From Holothuria scabra (Eukaryota > Echinodermata > Holothuroidea > Aspidochirotida > Holothuriidae), in assembly GCA_037179385.1 (NCBI GenBank), contig CM074189.1:23807648-23871647 (forward strand): DNA of 64,000 nt, written 5' to 3'. The notes below the pieces were generated by a model, which was given only the letters and a program-made list of their open reading frames with translations, did no database searches and was not told the DNA's origin. Numbering within the stretch: the first letter of the stretch is position 1; every line of letters begins with the position of its first letter. Below, in pieces: positions 37,426-48,959 of this stretch. The translations under genes were made by a program, and so were the position numbers.

Positions 37426-37439
37426 AGGGAATGTTTCAC

Positions 37440-37554
37440 CTTGTTTGCAGCCTTCAGCCTCACCCTTGGAGGTACTGTATGTTCCACTCCAGGCGTTACC
37501 AGTTATCCTCACAATAAAGAGTGAGGAACAATGAGGCATTATAATGCACACTTC
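37440..37554 (-). CDS. Candidate exon, possible end of another Ig domain
   Basis: A minus-strand open frame carries CSSLFIVRITGNAWSGTYS, which resembles the E-F strand region of an immunoglobulin domain (hydrophobic run, then WSGTY). The F-strand cysteine expected after TY is missing. A cysteine occurs about nine residues later in EGCKQ. The frame ends at an AAG/GTGAAA donor in phase 1, which joins in frame to the Ig exon at 31700 and would create a VEPREAP junction. The upstream boundary is uncertain: acceptors at about 37554 or 37507 are both possible, the latter preceded by a better pyrimidine tract. It could instead be a chance frame or an exon decayed by mutation. Confidence 0.3.
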
Positions 37555-38170
37555 CTTGACTTTAGTTAGCTTTCCTATACTAACTTGACAAAGGTACTGT
37601 TAATGTCATTTTACAACATTTGTAGCATCTCGACATGTACTGCTCTCATCAGCAGCCACCTCGATGTAAATGATTACTCCAACAGGCAGTTACTGGCATC
37701 TTTCCAATTACCATCGTGGGATATGTTTTCTACCATCCTATCTCTTGATGGATTTTATTTCCTGTGGGATGAAGTTATCATTTCTCCTCACACTCTACAG
37801 AAATTGTTTCTTATCTTTTTTCATGTGATGAATGGAAGGCTGAAAGCAGGGATATAAATGTCCAATGCCATTTGTACTTGAAATTTTGCCATTCTTTAAT
37901 ATCAATTTGAAGGGCAACAGATCAAATTAAATACTTTCTGACAGTTCCTGTTCACGTAAATTCTCAATATTTTGGACACATGAAAACTAAATCGATTTAT
38001 GGCTCCCGGTACTTTAGGGAGGGAGAATTATGGAGCATTCACTCCCAAGCTATTAGATCTAACCACTTAACCAGTGTCTTCAATGGCTTAGCATGACATT
38101 TACTTTGCACAACAAACAAGCTGCAATAGCGCTTGCTGAAATCTGCATGTGCTATCTATATTATACTACT

Positions 38171-38475
38171 TTAAAGGACCAAACCTCTCACCCCAAACTA
38201 CAATTTTGGTACCCGGGTACCGAAATTCTCAATTGGCTCAGCTCTTTGATTGACAGCTAATTCAAGCAATGCAGAGTACCAAAGCTTTTATTACACAGCA
38301 TGAACGGTACTGAGAGTGTTTTGATTACATAAATTGAGTTTTTCTATACTCACCTTGACACAATAAACTGAGATTGTATCTGGATGTGGATGAATTTCAG
38401 ACAATTGTGGGAGGGGCTTCAGTAAGAAGGTTAGGAGAATTGGAACTGTTTGGGGTGAGAGAACTGGGCCTTTAC
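38171..38475 (+). mobile_element. Family B TTAA element, full length
   Basis: It runs TTAAAGGACCAAACCTCTCA to GAGAACTGGGCCTTTA. The last base of TTAA is changed to C. It is 305 bp and the exact reverse arrangement of the 20155 copy. Confidence 0.9.
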
Positions 38476-39310
38476 GTTAGTTTAACCTTACAGATGATTT
38501 GTAGGCTATTCTCCAAGGATGTGATCAAGGGACCTACTTCTTGTATTAAAGGGAAAACTATTTTGCAATCACTATTTTCACGCATCCGCACCACTGACAA
38601 CTTATCGTACAGGGTATATATCAGATGGCAATTAATATCCCAGCCCTTTAATACCTGCCTGCTATCCACCATCTTCCCATTACCACTTTACTGATTTTGA
38701 ATCCCGAAAGAAATCGATTTTAAAAATTACAAGAGATCAGATGTACTGTGGTATTGTAAATCTCGAGCTGTCAGTGTAGTTCACACTTACAACACCTTCC
38801 TCAGAGAATTTCGGATTGCTTCTCATCAGGAAAAAGGAATTGCATTTCTGAAGACATCTTCAAGATGTGCAATATCGAAAGGACCTTGCGGTGGTCAATC
38901 TACATATACGACTAAGGGAAGAAAATTTGTTTACCTGATGCAATAGCAACCTATGTTTTAAAGGAATCAAATCATGTCAAACATTTTTTACTAAGGGGTT
39001 TGTCTTAACATGCATCTGTTTAAATAATTCTTGTAATGATGGTTCTTCATTACAAACTTAAAGGCAGTAGCTAGGCAGTACAGCAGTGACAGCTGTTTAA
39101 AGAAAAACAGTATAGTCTGGAAAATATCATCTTGCTTACAAAATAATGCTGAAAATACTTCAGACATAGCTACTACAATTGAACGGATATCGGCATATAG
39201 TAAATTTCCATGAATTTAGGAAATAAGTGTCACCACATGGTTGAAAGGAGGCATTAATGAATTTATTGCTGAATTTATGAGTAGGCTAATCCAAATTGAT
39301 TATGTGTAAC

Positions 39311-39508
39311 AGCCCTTACTCAAATGGCCTACAACTAAACAGTCTAAAACCCAACCTTTGGGCAGTAGTTAGGTTTTACTTGATGTTAGCACCCACAGAT
39401 TATGGCCACCCCAACAGCTTATTTGATTTTTTTTTGAAGTAGAAACCCTACTTTTCAAGCAAATGTGGGGTTTTAGACTGTTAGTGGTAGTTGATTTGAG
39501 TAAGGGCT
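39311..39508. mobile_element. Family E foldback element, second copy
   Basis: The ends are AGCCCTTACTCAAATGG and inverted AGCCCTTACTCAAATCA. The left arm carries GGTTTTACTTGATGTTAGC as in the 9091 copy. The right arm is shortened. Confidence 0.8.
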
Positions 39509-40352
39509 TTTCACCTAATGCTAGCGACAATGTATTTTCCCTTTAATTATTATAAAGCAGTGATATGATCATGACAAAATATTCACCTTTAAGGACATCC
39601 ATCATGACTACGGCAGTTTTAAGAGAAAAACTGCGGTTTTCAATTATAGCACCCGACCACTGTTTCATTACACCGATTAGCTGCTCCAATGAACAGCAGC
39701 TTTGATTACCATTCTTGTTCAATAGAAGCCAAACAGGGGTTCAAATAGGTGCTGACCACCAAAGAAAGTGCTGGCAAAAATGGGATCAAATTACTCATGG
39801 TGCATTGAAGGGTTAGATCCCTTTTCAGTTTCATCTGCAGCTGGCTGGGATAAACTGCTATCAAGTATCAACATTCAGGGCTATTTTCAAATGCCTGAGT
39901 GGGCATCTAATTTGTATTAATAACAGTTCTTGACAAGATGAAATAAAGGATAAATTTTCTGAAATGGTTAGGGCCCATAGTTGCCTACCCTCTGATTTCA
40001 ATGACGTAAGGAAAATTAAATCCAGCTTTTAAAAACCTTATTCCCTCAACAAATGATTTTGACAGTGAGACCTGGTAAGACCATGCATATGCCAGGTGCT
40101 TGTGTAATTGCATGGACCCACATCATTCTGCTGTAGTTGCTCTGGAGGAACTTCTGCAGTAGGGGTGGGGGTGGGGAATGGGACCTGTAACAATCCTTAT
40201 ACTGATGGACTGAATATCAAGGTCGCAAAGACAGAGGTTTGGATACACAGCAGCTATAGCCCCCTCCAGCGACATTCAGGCAAATGTGCTGTAATACAAG
40301 CGAAAGTGTTTTTTTTTTAATGCAGTCATAGTTGCTTGGATTGACAAGGAAC

Positions 40353-41293
40353 TTAAAGGGGCTCATTGAGTTGATATTGATAACTTAATGAGAGTGTTAA
40401 AGGGTTACTAGCTACCACATGACAATCCTTATAGTTAGCATAATGAGTCAAGTTTCATATTCAACAGTTATGGAAAAATTTAAAATTTTGTGGCGTCCCT
40501 AGCTTGTAATGGTTTTGTGTCTGGTCATGAATTTATTAAAACAGAATTGAACCCAAGTACTCACTCATTAAAGGGGAAGTTTAAGCAAAAAATTAATTTT
40601 CAGTAGTGAAAGAGGAACCAAATCTACACAGTGTAGTGAAAGTTCCATTGAAATTGGACATGTATTTCTCGAGATATCAACAAGTGAAATCAGTAGATTT
40701 GTGTTTCAAAGTGAGGGCAGCAGAGCTTACATCACTTGCTCACATTGACAAGGAATGCTTTGTTTCCCTTTGTTTTACCAGACTGTTGAGTTGACCTTGA
40801 AGTTAATAGGAATGGGAAAAGGACCTCCCTGTAGGGGATGCAATGTTTGTAAAGTTCTCATGCCACTTATATGCAATCACATTTTAATGATAAGGGATTG
40901 TGAGGAGAAAATCAACTCTAAAGCTTAGAGGACAACAAAAGACTGTGAGTGTGTACTAAATGTGGGGATATGATGTTTCATTTCGTTTCGTTTCATTTAT
41001 TGTTTTGATGTCATATGTGCTTGCTTCAAGTTCACTTTTTGTTGAAAATGTGAAAAATTTATGTGCTCGTATCTACCACACATCAGATTTCAATGCAAAT
41101 TTCAACAAAACGATTAGAATAAATAGTCCCCTACCATACCAAATCCTTAATTGACCTTAAACCCTTCTTTTAAGCAGTTATTTGCATATATGGGTATTGT
41201 TGAAGTTTGACCACTAGCCATTGGTTTGTGAAAAAAACTTAACAGGTTTGGAAAAATTTCTTGACTTTCATGAACAAACTCGAGCTGCTTTAA
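40353..41293 (+). mobile_element. Family G TTAA element split by an F insertion
   Basis: The left part (TTAAAGGGGCTCATTGAGTT) stops at CTCATTAA. After the F insert the sequence resumes GCAGTTATTTGCATATATGG and ends AGCTGCTTTAA. With F removed it aligns to 34096-34467 (CTCATAAAACAGTTATGTAG at the corresponding point). Confidence 0.85.
40568..41173 (+). mobile_element. Family F TTAA element, copy 2, inserted in a G element
   Basis: It runs from TTAAAGGGGAAGTTTAAGC to ACCCTTCTTTTAA, collinear with the copy at 208. It carries an extra TTTCG/TTTCA-rich simple repeat at about 40977-41003. The sequences on either side join to give an uninterrupted G element. Confidence 0.88.
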
Positions 41294-43149
41294 AGGAGAA
41301 AAATATATTTGTAGGAAATCTCACTGCATATCATGCTACTCAGGTACTGTCATTTGTGTATGGTATACTAACATTATGTATGCATGTGAAACATGTTGTA
41401 CATCAACAATACTGTAAAAATCCATTCCCCAATGTCCAATCAGCATCAAGTCCATTTAAAGAGCATTAGGAAATCCGAGTCCCAGACATTACCAGTGCCT
41501 TCTGTCACAATTTGCAGGTGATATTATAAATTGACAAGGTGATTTATTAAGTTTCCTTTCATCATCTTTTCATTTTGACTTTGTATTACGCAAGCAGATA
41601 CCTTTCATCTTTATTTACGAACAGATACCTTCACAGTGGCTAAAAATGGAATGTAGCACAATTATACGCATCGACATATTAGTGACTGAGTAGTATTGTA
41701 CTCTAACTTTTTGGGGGCAAAAGAATAAATGGCTTGCACTTCACAGTTGGCCCATAAAGCATTTGTTGTTCAGTGTATATTACTAGCATCAAATAGTCTG
41801 ACGTATTTTCACCGCAAAAATTACATGCCACCGTTAAAGAATTTAGTTTGTGTGGCCTCTTCTTTATCAGTGAGTTCTCTCTCTAATTACAACATTCACT
41901 TCAGTACCAATCGTGTTAATCACAGCATCCCTGAAACTTGAACCTAAAGGATGAAATCTGAGTTTTGTTGTCGATCAGCCTAAGCTTGAAGGTCTTATGC
42001 AGGTGTGCCATCAATGCCTTTCTTCTAAATTTTGGATAGAGAGTCCCTCATGAATGTTCTATCCTTACAGTGTCCTTGCTGGCTCGCTGTGGTTAGTCCT
42101 TTTGGAAGAGTTGGGGTTTAAGTTTCACACCCCGTACCTATTAGGTTCTACTTGCTATGTTGTATGCATGGAGCTAACACAGAGCTCCATCAGTGGACAC
42201 AGTAGGAGCTCATCCAGTATAATATTTGTAAACTAGGCCAATCATCTGTCTTCACCATAATGTTACATACCAGGTGTGCTTTTTTTAGATCAAAGTCGAG
42301 ACAGACCTGTACCTGTGGTTGATATACCACACCTGGAATTAACTGTGGTTATAAGAGCACCCTAATTGAATTATTTTTCACTTTTTTTGAAGGAACTGAG
42401 ACCTAAGAATGATAACCATAAAATGTTTTGGAGAACTAAACGGACTGCATCTTTAATTAAATTCAAAAGATAAAATTGCATTCTACTAAGCCCTTGAGCA
42501 GCTGGCATGGATGCTATTCATTATCAAGGCATCCTCCGTGAGGGTTGGAAAAGTGGAAATTGGGAAGGAAGAGAGGGAGAGGTCAATTAAAAGGAAGAGG
42601 AAAGAAAACTGATGCAGAGTGATCCACAGAAGCAATAAACTAGGTCAAGAAAAATAGGCACTTGAATAAGCATCTTAATTTTAGCGATATATTTTGAGAG
42701 GGACACAATTATCCTTGGTGTCCCTCCTCACATTTTTCAGATAGAAGAATCAGACAGATTTCTTACGCTGTTAGATACCTCACCTGAGTCCCCATGAAAA
42801 GAGAGTTTTTGTGGGGTAATCAAATTCCCCCGACTCCCTACTTAAATCACTCCAGAATACTCAAGAAACCAAAAGCTCTATATGAGACAGCAAGTGGAAG
42901 ATGTAAACAAACCCACTGTTTGTGAGGTGTGAAAGGCGAGCAGTATGGCAACTTCTTACCTGGTTTTTGTTTACCTAATTTGTTCACTGAAGCAAAAAGG
43001 TGTGGACACAGTTTTTATAGGCGAGAAGATGCGACATGAATGGTATCTCTGTCATGAGGGAAGATGGCAAGGTTGCTTTGTATTTTGATCCGTTTTGGTG
43101 GATACCTTTCATATACTGCTCAAGAGTGAGTTTAGAAGAGCAACATGTG
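41294..43149. other. Non-coding stretch, nothing recognised
   Basis: No exon, repeat end or RNA gene was seen. Open frames here are below 75 codons and low in likely coding character. Confidence 0.4.
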
Positions 43150-43315
43150 TAATCAAAGCATTTTGCATACAGTAAATAATGTACAATATGAGCAACTGGA
43201 CTCTGCTTTTTTTAACTTTCTGTCAATCTAAGAGCTGTTGTCAATTGAGAATTTCTGAGGACTGCTTCAAAAACTGCAGTCTGAGGTGAGAGATGACTGT
43301 CTTTAATTTCATTAT
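43150..43315 (-). mobile_element. Family B element, right half only
   Basis: CTTTCTGTCAATCTAAGAGC, CAATTGAGAATTTCTGAGGA and GAGGTGAGAGATGACTGTCT correspond to the right half of family B and end at TTTAA. The left half is missing or unrecognisable. Confidence 0.65.
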
Positions 43316-43474
43316 ATGCTATTTCCCTCCACCATTCATAATTTAGTAAAAGTTAGTACTCATTTTGGGCAGATGCAGCACCTAATCAATTTCCAACTTT
43401 CTACAAAACCTTTTACTTCTTGCAACCACCTATTCAACTGTTTAAGGTCGATCTTATTGGCAAATTGATCCCGC

Positions 43475-43690
43475 TTAAAGGGACAGGAATTGTGGCACCT
43501 CTACTCTAAGTAGTGTAGTATTAACCCTGTTTCATGATTGGCCCTTGCAAGTCATGTGACAATATTTTTCTCCTCAAATGAGAACATTAGTACAATGTAA
43601 GTAATATTGGAGTCCTACAAAATTAATACAGTATTCAAGGTACTTTGAAGAGTTAGAAATTTGGTGACTGTTCAGAGTTGCCCTTGACCC
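43475..43690 (-). mobile_element. Family C element, eroded at the right end
   Basis: It starts TTAAAGGGACAGGAATTG and contains CTAAGTAGTGTAGTA, CTGTTTCATGATTGGC and CATGTGACAATATTTTTCTC. The right terminus is not preserved, so that end is approximate. Confidence 0.7.
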
Positions 43691-44110
43691 ACTGTTTGCT
43701 GAGTAATGTGGACAGAGTAAATATAAAGAAGCTTGGATGGATTTTTTGGTGTGTTGCTAAAGCTCACCTAACTAGACACCTTGTGGGCTGTGAAGGGGGG
43801 GGGCGGGGGTGTAGAATATTACCACATTATTTCCTGCCTGTCTGAACAAGAGAATAAAGGGAAGAAGTTGCGCAGTGTGTGATGTATTTGAAACCGAACT
43901 CAAAACTAATTGCATTTGAAACCGTATTAAACCTTAACTATTTTATCTAGTTGATGCTGCATCACACATTCATGTTGATGTGTTATTAAATCCCAACTAA
44001 AGTTCAAGAGTAACTATAGGCCTAACTAACTCATTTAACCAGCTACTCAACTTAATGCAGGCCTTAAAATTCAGGAGTACAAGTGTACGGGTGCCATCGC
44101 ACACCATCAC

Positions 44111-44215
44111 TCAATTGCCTCAAATTACTGTGAGGAGTGTGATTTTTTGTGCACCCTGATGAAGATGGGAGCTCAAATTAATCTATTAAAATTTAGTAAA
44201 ACAGCATGCCTACCA
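44111..44215 (+). repeat. Low-copy dispersed repeat, copy 1
   Basis: CTGTGAGGAGTGTGATTTTT, GTGCACCCTGATGAAGATG and CTATTAAAATTTAGTAAAAC correspond to 48051-48140. A shorter third echo, GAGGAGTGTGATTTGTAGCA, lies at 44224. Confidence 0.5.
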
Positions 44216-44806
44216 TTTTTTCTGAGGAGTGTGATTTGTAGCACACCAGAAAAATTTAAAACTCCTAAGGCCTGTTAATCATAGAAAGAGCAGATAAAGA
44301 TGACCATCCCTCCGTAACTCCAGAGGCACAATCAATAAATGATCAGCCAGACTGTCCCATAATCATCACAACTTGATCAGAAAATACCTAACCATGTGCC
44401 CCAACTAAAAACTTGTCTGACTGCAAGCTGAACAATGAAAGGGCTCACCACTTTGTACCTTAAAGGGCCCTGGGAAGCAAATCTTAAACATCTCAAAAGC
44501 TCTGTTAAACCTATCAAATGTCTTGCTCTATTCACAAACAGATTTGTTTGAAAACTTGACAAGGATATAAAAGCCTCAGGACTATAGCCAGATAAGATAC
44601 TGAAATGGGAAGGGTAGACAAAAATGGCAGGGGTTGGGGTAGGGGGGGGGGAGTGATTGAAGGGAGACAAGGGAGATTTTTCCATAACTTTAAAACACAG
44701 TCATTGTGATGATGGTAGTTTTGCTTATGGAAAGCACCTGCTGAACTATTGCTCTCAACCAAAAATGTATACTTTGGATGATGAGTGTCTGCACCATGAT
44801 GAAACT

Positions 44807-45120
44807 AACCTTCACTCCAAAAATTAAAAAAATGAAAGTTTTAAATTTCATCCCAAGCAGATCTGAAATTTACTCCAAAAAGAGTGGAGTTCACTCCAAG
44901 ATGAGTGAAATTCACTCTAAAAGATAAAAGTCTGACTCTTGATATAATACCTGCAGGGACCACTAGTCAAAGGAGTTATACCAGGATGCACTCTTTGTGG
45001 AATGAATTTAACTCTTGTTAGAGTGAACTTCATTTTTTGGGTGAAAGTAACACTCTAATGCAGTAAATTGACACTTTTCACTCTGCTAAAGAGAGACTTA
45101 ACTCTTTTTTGTTTAGAAGG
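44807..45120. mobile_element. Family J: diverged copy
   Basis: It contains runs of ACTCCAAAAAGAGTG-type units on the left and GAGTGAACTTC / CACTTTTCACTCTG on the right, in inverted arrangement around 44960. Termini are degraded. Confidence 0.6.
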
Positions 45121-45129
45121 TTCTTACTT

Positions 45130-45480
45130 TTTGAAACATCCTGACTCCTTGCCTGGTTACATCTTACTTTCTCAAGGAGGAAATGAAGCACACTATACAT
45201 ACATATATACTCATTACAGTCAGGTTTCACATTTGGCTTCATTATTGACAGTACCAGATATATTAAAATACACAAAGTTACATAGCATGTGGGATTAGCT
45301 AGCAGACCAGTCAAGTTTGTGTTAATTGGCAATGAGCTGCTTTTCACATGATATTAACACAATGAAAGCATAACTGTAGGCATAGCTCATGTAACTAAGT
45401 CGGATGCCAGTACCACCCCAAACTGCCCTTGATCTCATGGGGTGTCTTTGCTCAATTTTTATGAAACAAATCCATAGTAT
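45130..45480 (+). repeat. Family A repeat, fourth copy
   Basis: GGTTACATCTTACTTTCTCA, GGAGGAAATGAAGCACACTA and CCCTTGATCTCATGGGGTG follow the family order with extra sequence in the middle. Confidence 0.65.
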
Positions 45481-45612
45481 GCATTTTTATACGCTGACCA
45501 AAATATGTGTTTGAATATGGCACATTTTTCTCTAAACATTTTCTGATTTTAAATCTACAGCAAGTTGTATTACCTTGCCTATGCAAGCAAAGCAATATGG
45601 AATAAACTGGCC

Positions 45613-45819
45613 TTAAAGGGCAATGTCACATTGACAATTTTTTAAGTTACTCCAGTTACTCCAAGCCTGTACTTTGGCCTAGCCTGCCCAAAAGTAGCAA
45701 TAGTATGATTTGACTGCAGATTGTTCAAGGCCTAATGGGATTGCTGCCACTATGCCATATGTTGTTTTGAGATGAGATCTTTTACTGAGATGTTTGAGAA
45801 CATCCAACAGTCCCTTTAA
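45613..45819. mobile_element. Possible singleton TTAA element
   Basis: TTAAAGGGCAATGT at the left and ACAGTCCCTTTAA at the right form short inverted ends around 207 bp. No second copy was found in the window, so membership is inferred from the ends alone. Confidence 0.4.
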
Positions 45820-48050
45820 ATAATGCAAGGCATGTATAAGACAGTCAACTTTTATGAGAAATGTTTCGACTGCCCTCTGGCCTAAAAATAAATTTTAAAA
45901 AGGCCAGAGTTGATTGACTACAAGTTCATATTTCCGGAACTCATAAATGTTTGCTGGCTTGCATCCTTATCGTCCACTGTAAGCAACAAGCAATGACAAT
46001 TCACGCTACTTATGACAAGAAATCTGGGTTAATGTATGTCGTGCACTAAATAAAATCCCTAGAGAGGTATCCATGGCAATTTCTTTTGCACCATTTTGGC
46101 CTCACAATTGCTCACAATTAAAGCTGATTGACAGAATGTACACCTCAGATAGCCTGAAATAACGTCATCTAGCTGCCTTGACACATATCTGGGGTTATGA
46201 AACTAAAAAACCGTGCAAGAATCGGTTCAAACAGCTGTTCACCGTAGAACTTATACCACCCTCAAAATGATTGGACCAAATTGATCTCAAATTCATAAGT
46301 TTGGCCGAGATTCAGGGTCCCTATGTGGGATCAGCTGGGATTTAGCGAGTGAATCTTGCCAATCATAAGCCGACATGCAATGTACCAAAGTCTATATATT
46401 ACAAGAATGTTGGCCTAACTGAGGTGAGAACATGAATGCAGAGTTCTTGTTTTATTACTGATACTACCATTCAATAGGGTCATATGTATATAATTCATCT
46501 TCCATGAATACTTAAGAATGAACAGAAATGGGAAAAGTTTTAGATCCATGCACCTATAAAAATACATTTGGAATATCAGGATTTTGCTTTTTAGATTCAA
46601 GTTGAAAAGAGGGTGTAGAGTGTGGTATTTTGAACTTCCTGAAAGTAAAAGTAAGTTTGTAAATACTGTACGCAGAATACAAAATAGAACCTGCAAAGTT
46701 GGTTTGCTTTTTATACTGCTTGCTAGTCATCAAAACATACAAACTAAGAGAAATAGATCTATGAAAGGACACAAAGTAGTGTATTTAGGGCTAAGAAGTA
46801 ATTTCTGAATTCTGTCTTTATTCATGGTTTACTACTCTTCTGCTACTTTCTAGTGCTGGGATCAGTTGGAGAATTTTGAGATCAGATATTATTTACAACT
46901 TAAGTGGGCAATGAATATTCCTAATGGTACGAGGCTAAATATTTCACGGGAATGCTGCAGTGTCACAAGTGAAGCATATTTCACATGATGGTTATTGTAG
47001 ATGGCCAGTTGATCGCAACTGGCTAAATAATCAATACAAATTCTGTGCAGGTGTAGTTAAAGTCAATGGGAGTTGAATTTGTGCTATAATCATGAGCACA
47101 GCATAATTGTGCTTGCTTCTCATCCCGTCTTGTGGCTGGAGCTTACGGCAGTTCATTTCTTTGAAAACCCCTGCAACTTTCAAATACAATCTGTCTCTTG
47201 AGTAAAATAAAACAAAACAATTGATTAAGGTGATCTTGGGATGTAACATTAAGATATATCCGAGTGGATTGGTAATTAATTTCCCTCCATTGCATATGGT
47301 TTGTATGTACTTGCTATTCTGTCCCATCAGCAATACAACTTTTTCAAAGTTTGTGAGGAGGAGTAAGGGGTATTTGGATTGGAGGGAGGGGTGATTACTG
47401 ACAATTTTTTTCTCTTTCTGCTCAAATGTCGTTCCTTCTATTGACAAATTTGGCCCCAATTTCCACCATGTTTGTTCACATTTTGGCTTGTGTGGGGTAT
47501 GTTGTAGAGGAAGGGGAGGGTGTCACAGTGCCCCCATTTGGTATGTCAACGAACAAAGATGTACGTATCTTATAAACAATGGATGGGTAGCAGTGAAAGG
47601 ATCAGGTTGAATGCACATAATGGAGTCTATATACCAGTCTGTGGACATTTTGAAGTGCAAAGTAATTTGCACTTGATATAATTATTATCACCATCCTTAC
47701 TATAATTTAATTCTTCCATCAGCTTGATGGTAAGATTGAAGGGTAATATGGGGCCAAGCCAGCCTGCCCATGCCCAAGAGCACATTGCCATATTTTGCTA
47801 CCATTAATGCTGTATATTGTGTTAGGAGAGAGTCATTTAAATTTAACTGGGCAGTATGGGCAGTTGCACGGGCATGGAAAATACCTAATTACTTGGCAAT
47901 AATAATTGCCAGTTAGATACCATCACATCAAACTGCCCACTAGGCAGACAAGGCTACCAATCAGCTAAGTGTACTCACAATTACTCAAGGGATGTTCATC
48001 TAAATCTGGGCATACATGCCTTGAATTTTGAGGTGTGTGACTGCAACCCT
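45820..48050. other. Non-coding stretch with the second small hairpin repeat
   Basis: Only 47840-47918 is recognised. A 142-codon minus frame at 47459-47031 lacks domains and splice support. Confidence 0.4.
47840..47918. repeat. Small hairpin repeat, copy 2
   Basis: AATTTAACTGGGCAGTATGG at the left and ATTGCCAGTTAGATAC at the right. The wider match to 4485-4570 includes GAGAGTCATT upstream. Confidence 0.6.
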
Positions 48051-48140
48051 CTCCTCAAATGTGAGGACTTTGATATCTTGCACACCTTGATGAACAATGA
48101 GGCCGTCATGTAAACCTATTAAAGTTTCCTAAAACAGTAC
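48051..48140 (+). repeat. Low-copy dispersed repeat, copy 2
   Basis: AATGTGAGGACTTTGATATC, GCACACCTTGATGAACAATG and CTATTAAAGTTTCCTAAAAC match 44111-44215 in order. Confidence 0.5.
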
Positions 48141-48959
48141 AAATAATGATTAGTTGACATTTGATGTGGAAGGTAAATGTCATAACATCAACCAACATCT
48201 ATCAGCTAGGACAACCACTATTCCAACCCATCCAACCCCCCAACCCCCCCCCCCACACCCTCTTCATCCTCCACACAGAGCACACAGCACACAAACACAG
48301 TCCAAAACCAGTAAATATAAAACCAGTACATATATTGCCATAGCTGTCCAAGCCTCTCAACACTTGTGAATCTTTTCACCAGAATGTAAAATGCATTGAG
48401 GTTTCAATGATGTCCCATATCTTCTCAATCAAATGAAAACTAGGAGACCAACCTAACAACATGCATGTGCATGCATGTGCACAAACCAAGTTACATACAA
48501 GATTATTATGTTAACATGGGTCAAGGTTTGCTTGCTTTTGTTGTTTTGGGGAGTAGAACTCTGGACAAGCCCCTCAGGGTTTTTTAGTTTTACTTCCATC
48601 TACTTCAGTGTTATGTATGTACTGTATTCATTACGTTTGTGTATCCATACATTTTGATGATGTAGAAAAACAAATAAAAGAAACGAAAGGAAATGAAGGT
48701 TTGACCTAGGGTAACCCCCAGATGAAATTTGACCTCCATTAAAAGCCATCATGTTAAAAAAAACCATGTTCCCATCCTTTGACCTTGAGTGACCCCAGAT
48801 ATGGTACGGGGATCATGTCAACAAAGGGGACTTGGTATGTATGGGGGCAAGTTGGCATGAGGTGATTTTATATGTATAGGGGCGAGTTGACAAGGGGAAT
48901 TTGGTATTTACTTGTATGGAGGGGGGGGGCGTTTGCACCTCAGTTTGATATGTATGAGA

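Larger units (their letters stand above)
31701..37439. other. Inferred intron or flank upstream of the Ig exon
   Basis: It holds C, G, N and A family copies, the GGATCC element and the candidate plus-strand block at 35370. Between 32533-33849 and 35600-36340 nothing further was recognised. Confidence 0.4.

Noticed and set aside
44377..44762. Proline-rich overlapping minus frames
   Set aside because: They are translations of a G-run and low-complexity sequence near 44640.
47031..47459. 142-codon minus frame, among the longest in the window
   Set aside because: Low-complexity hydrophobic and Lys-rich mix, no splice support, no similarity recognised.
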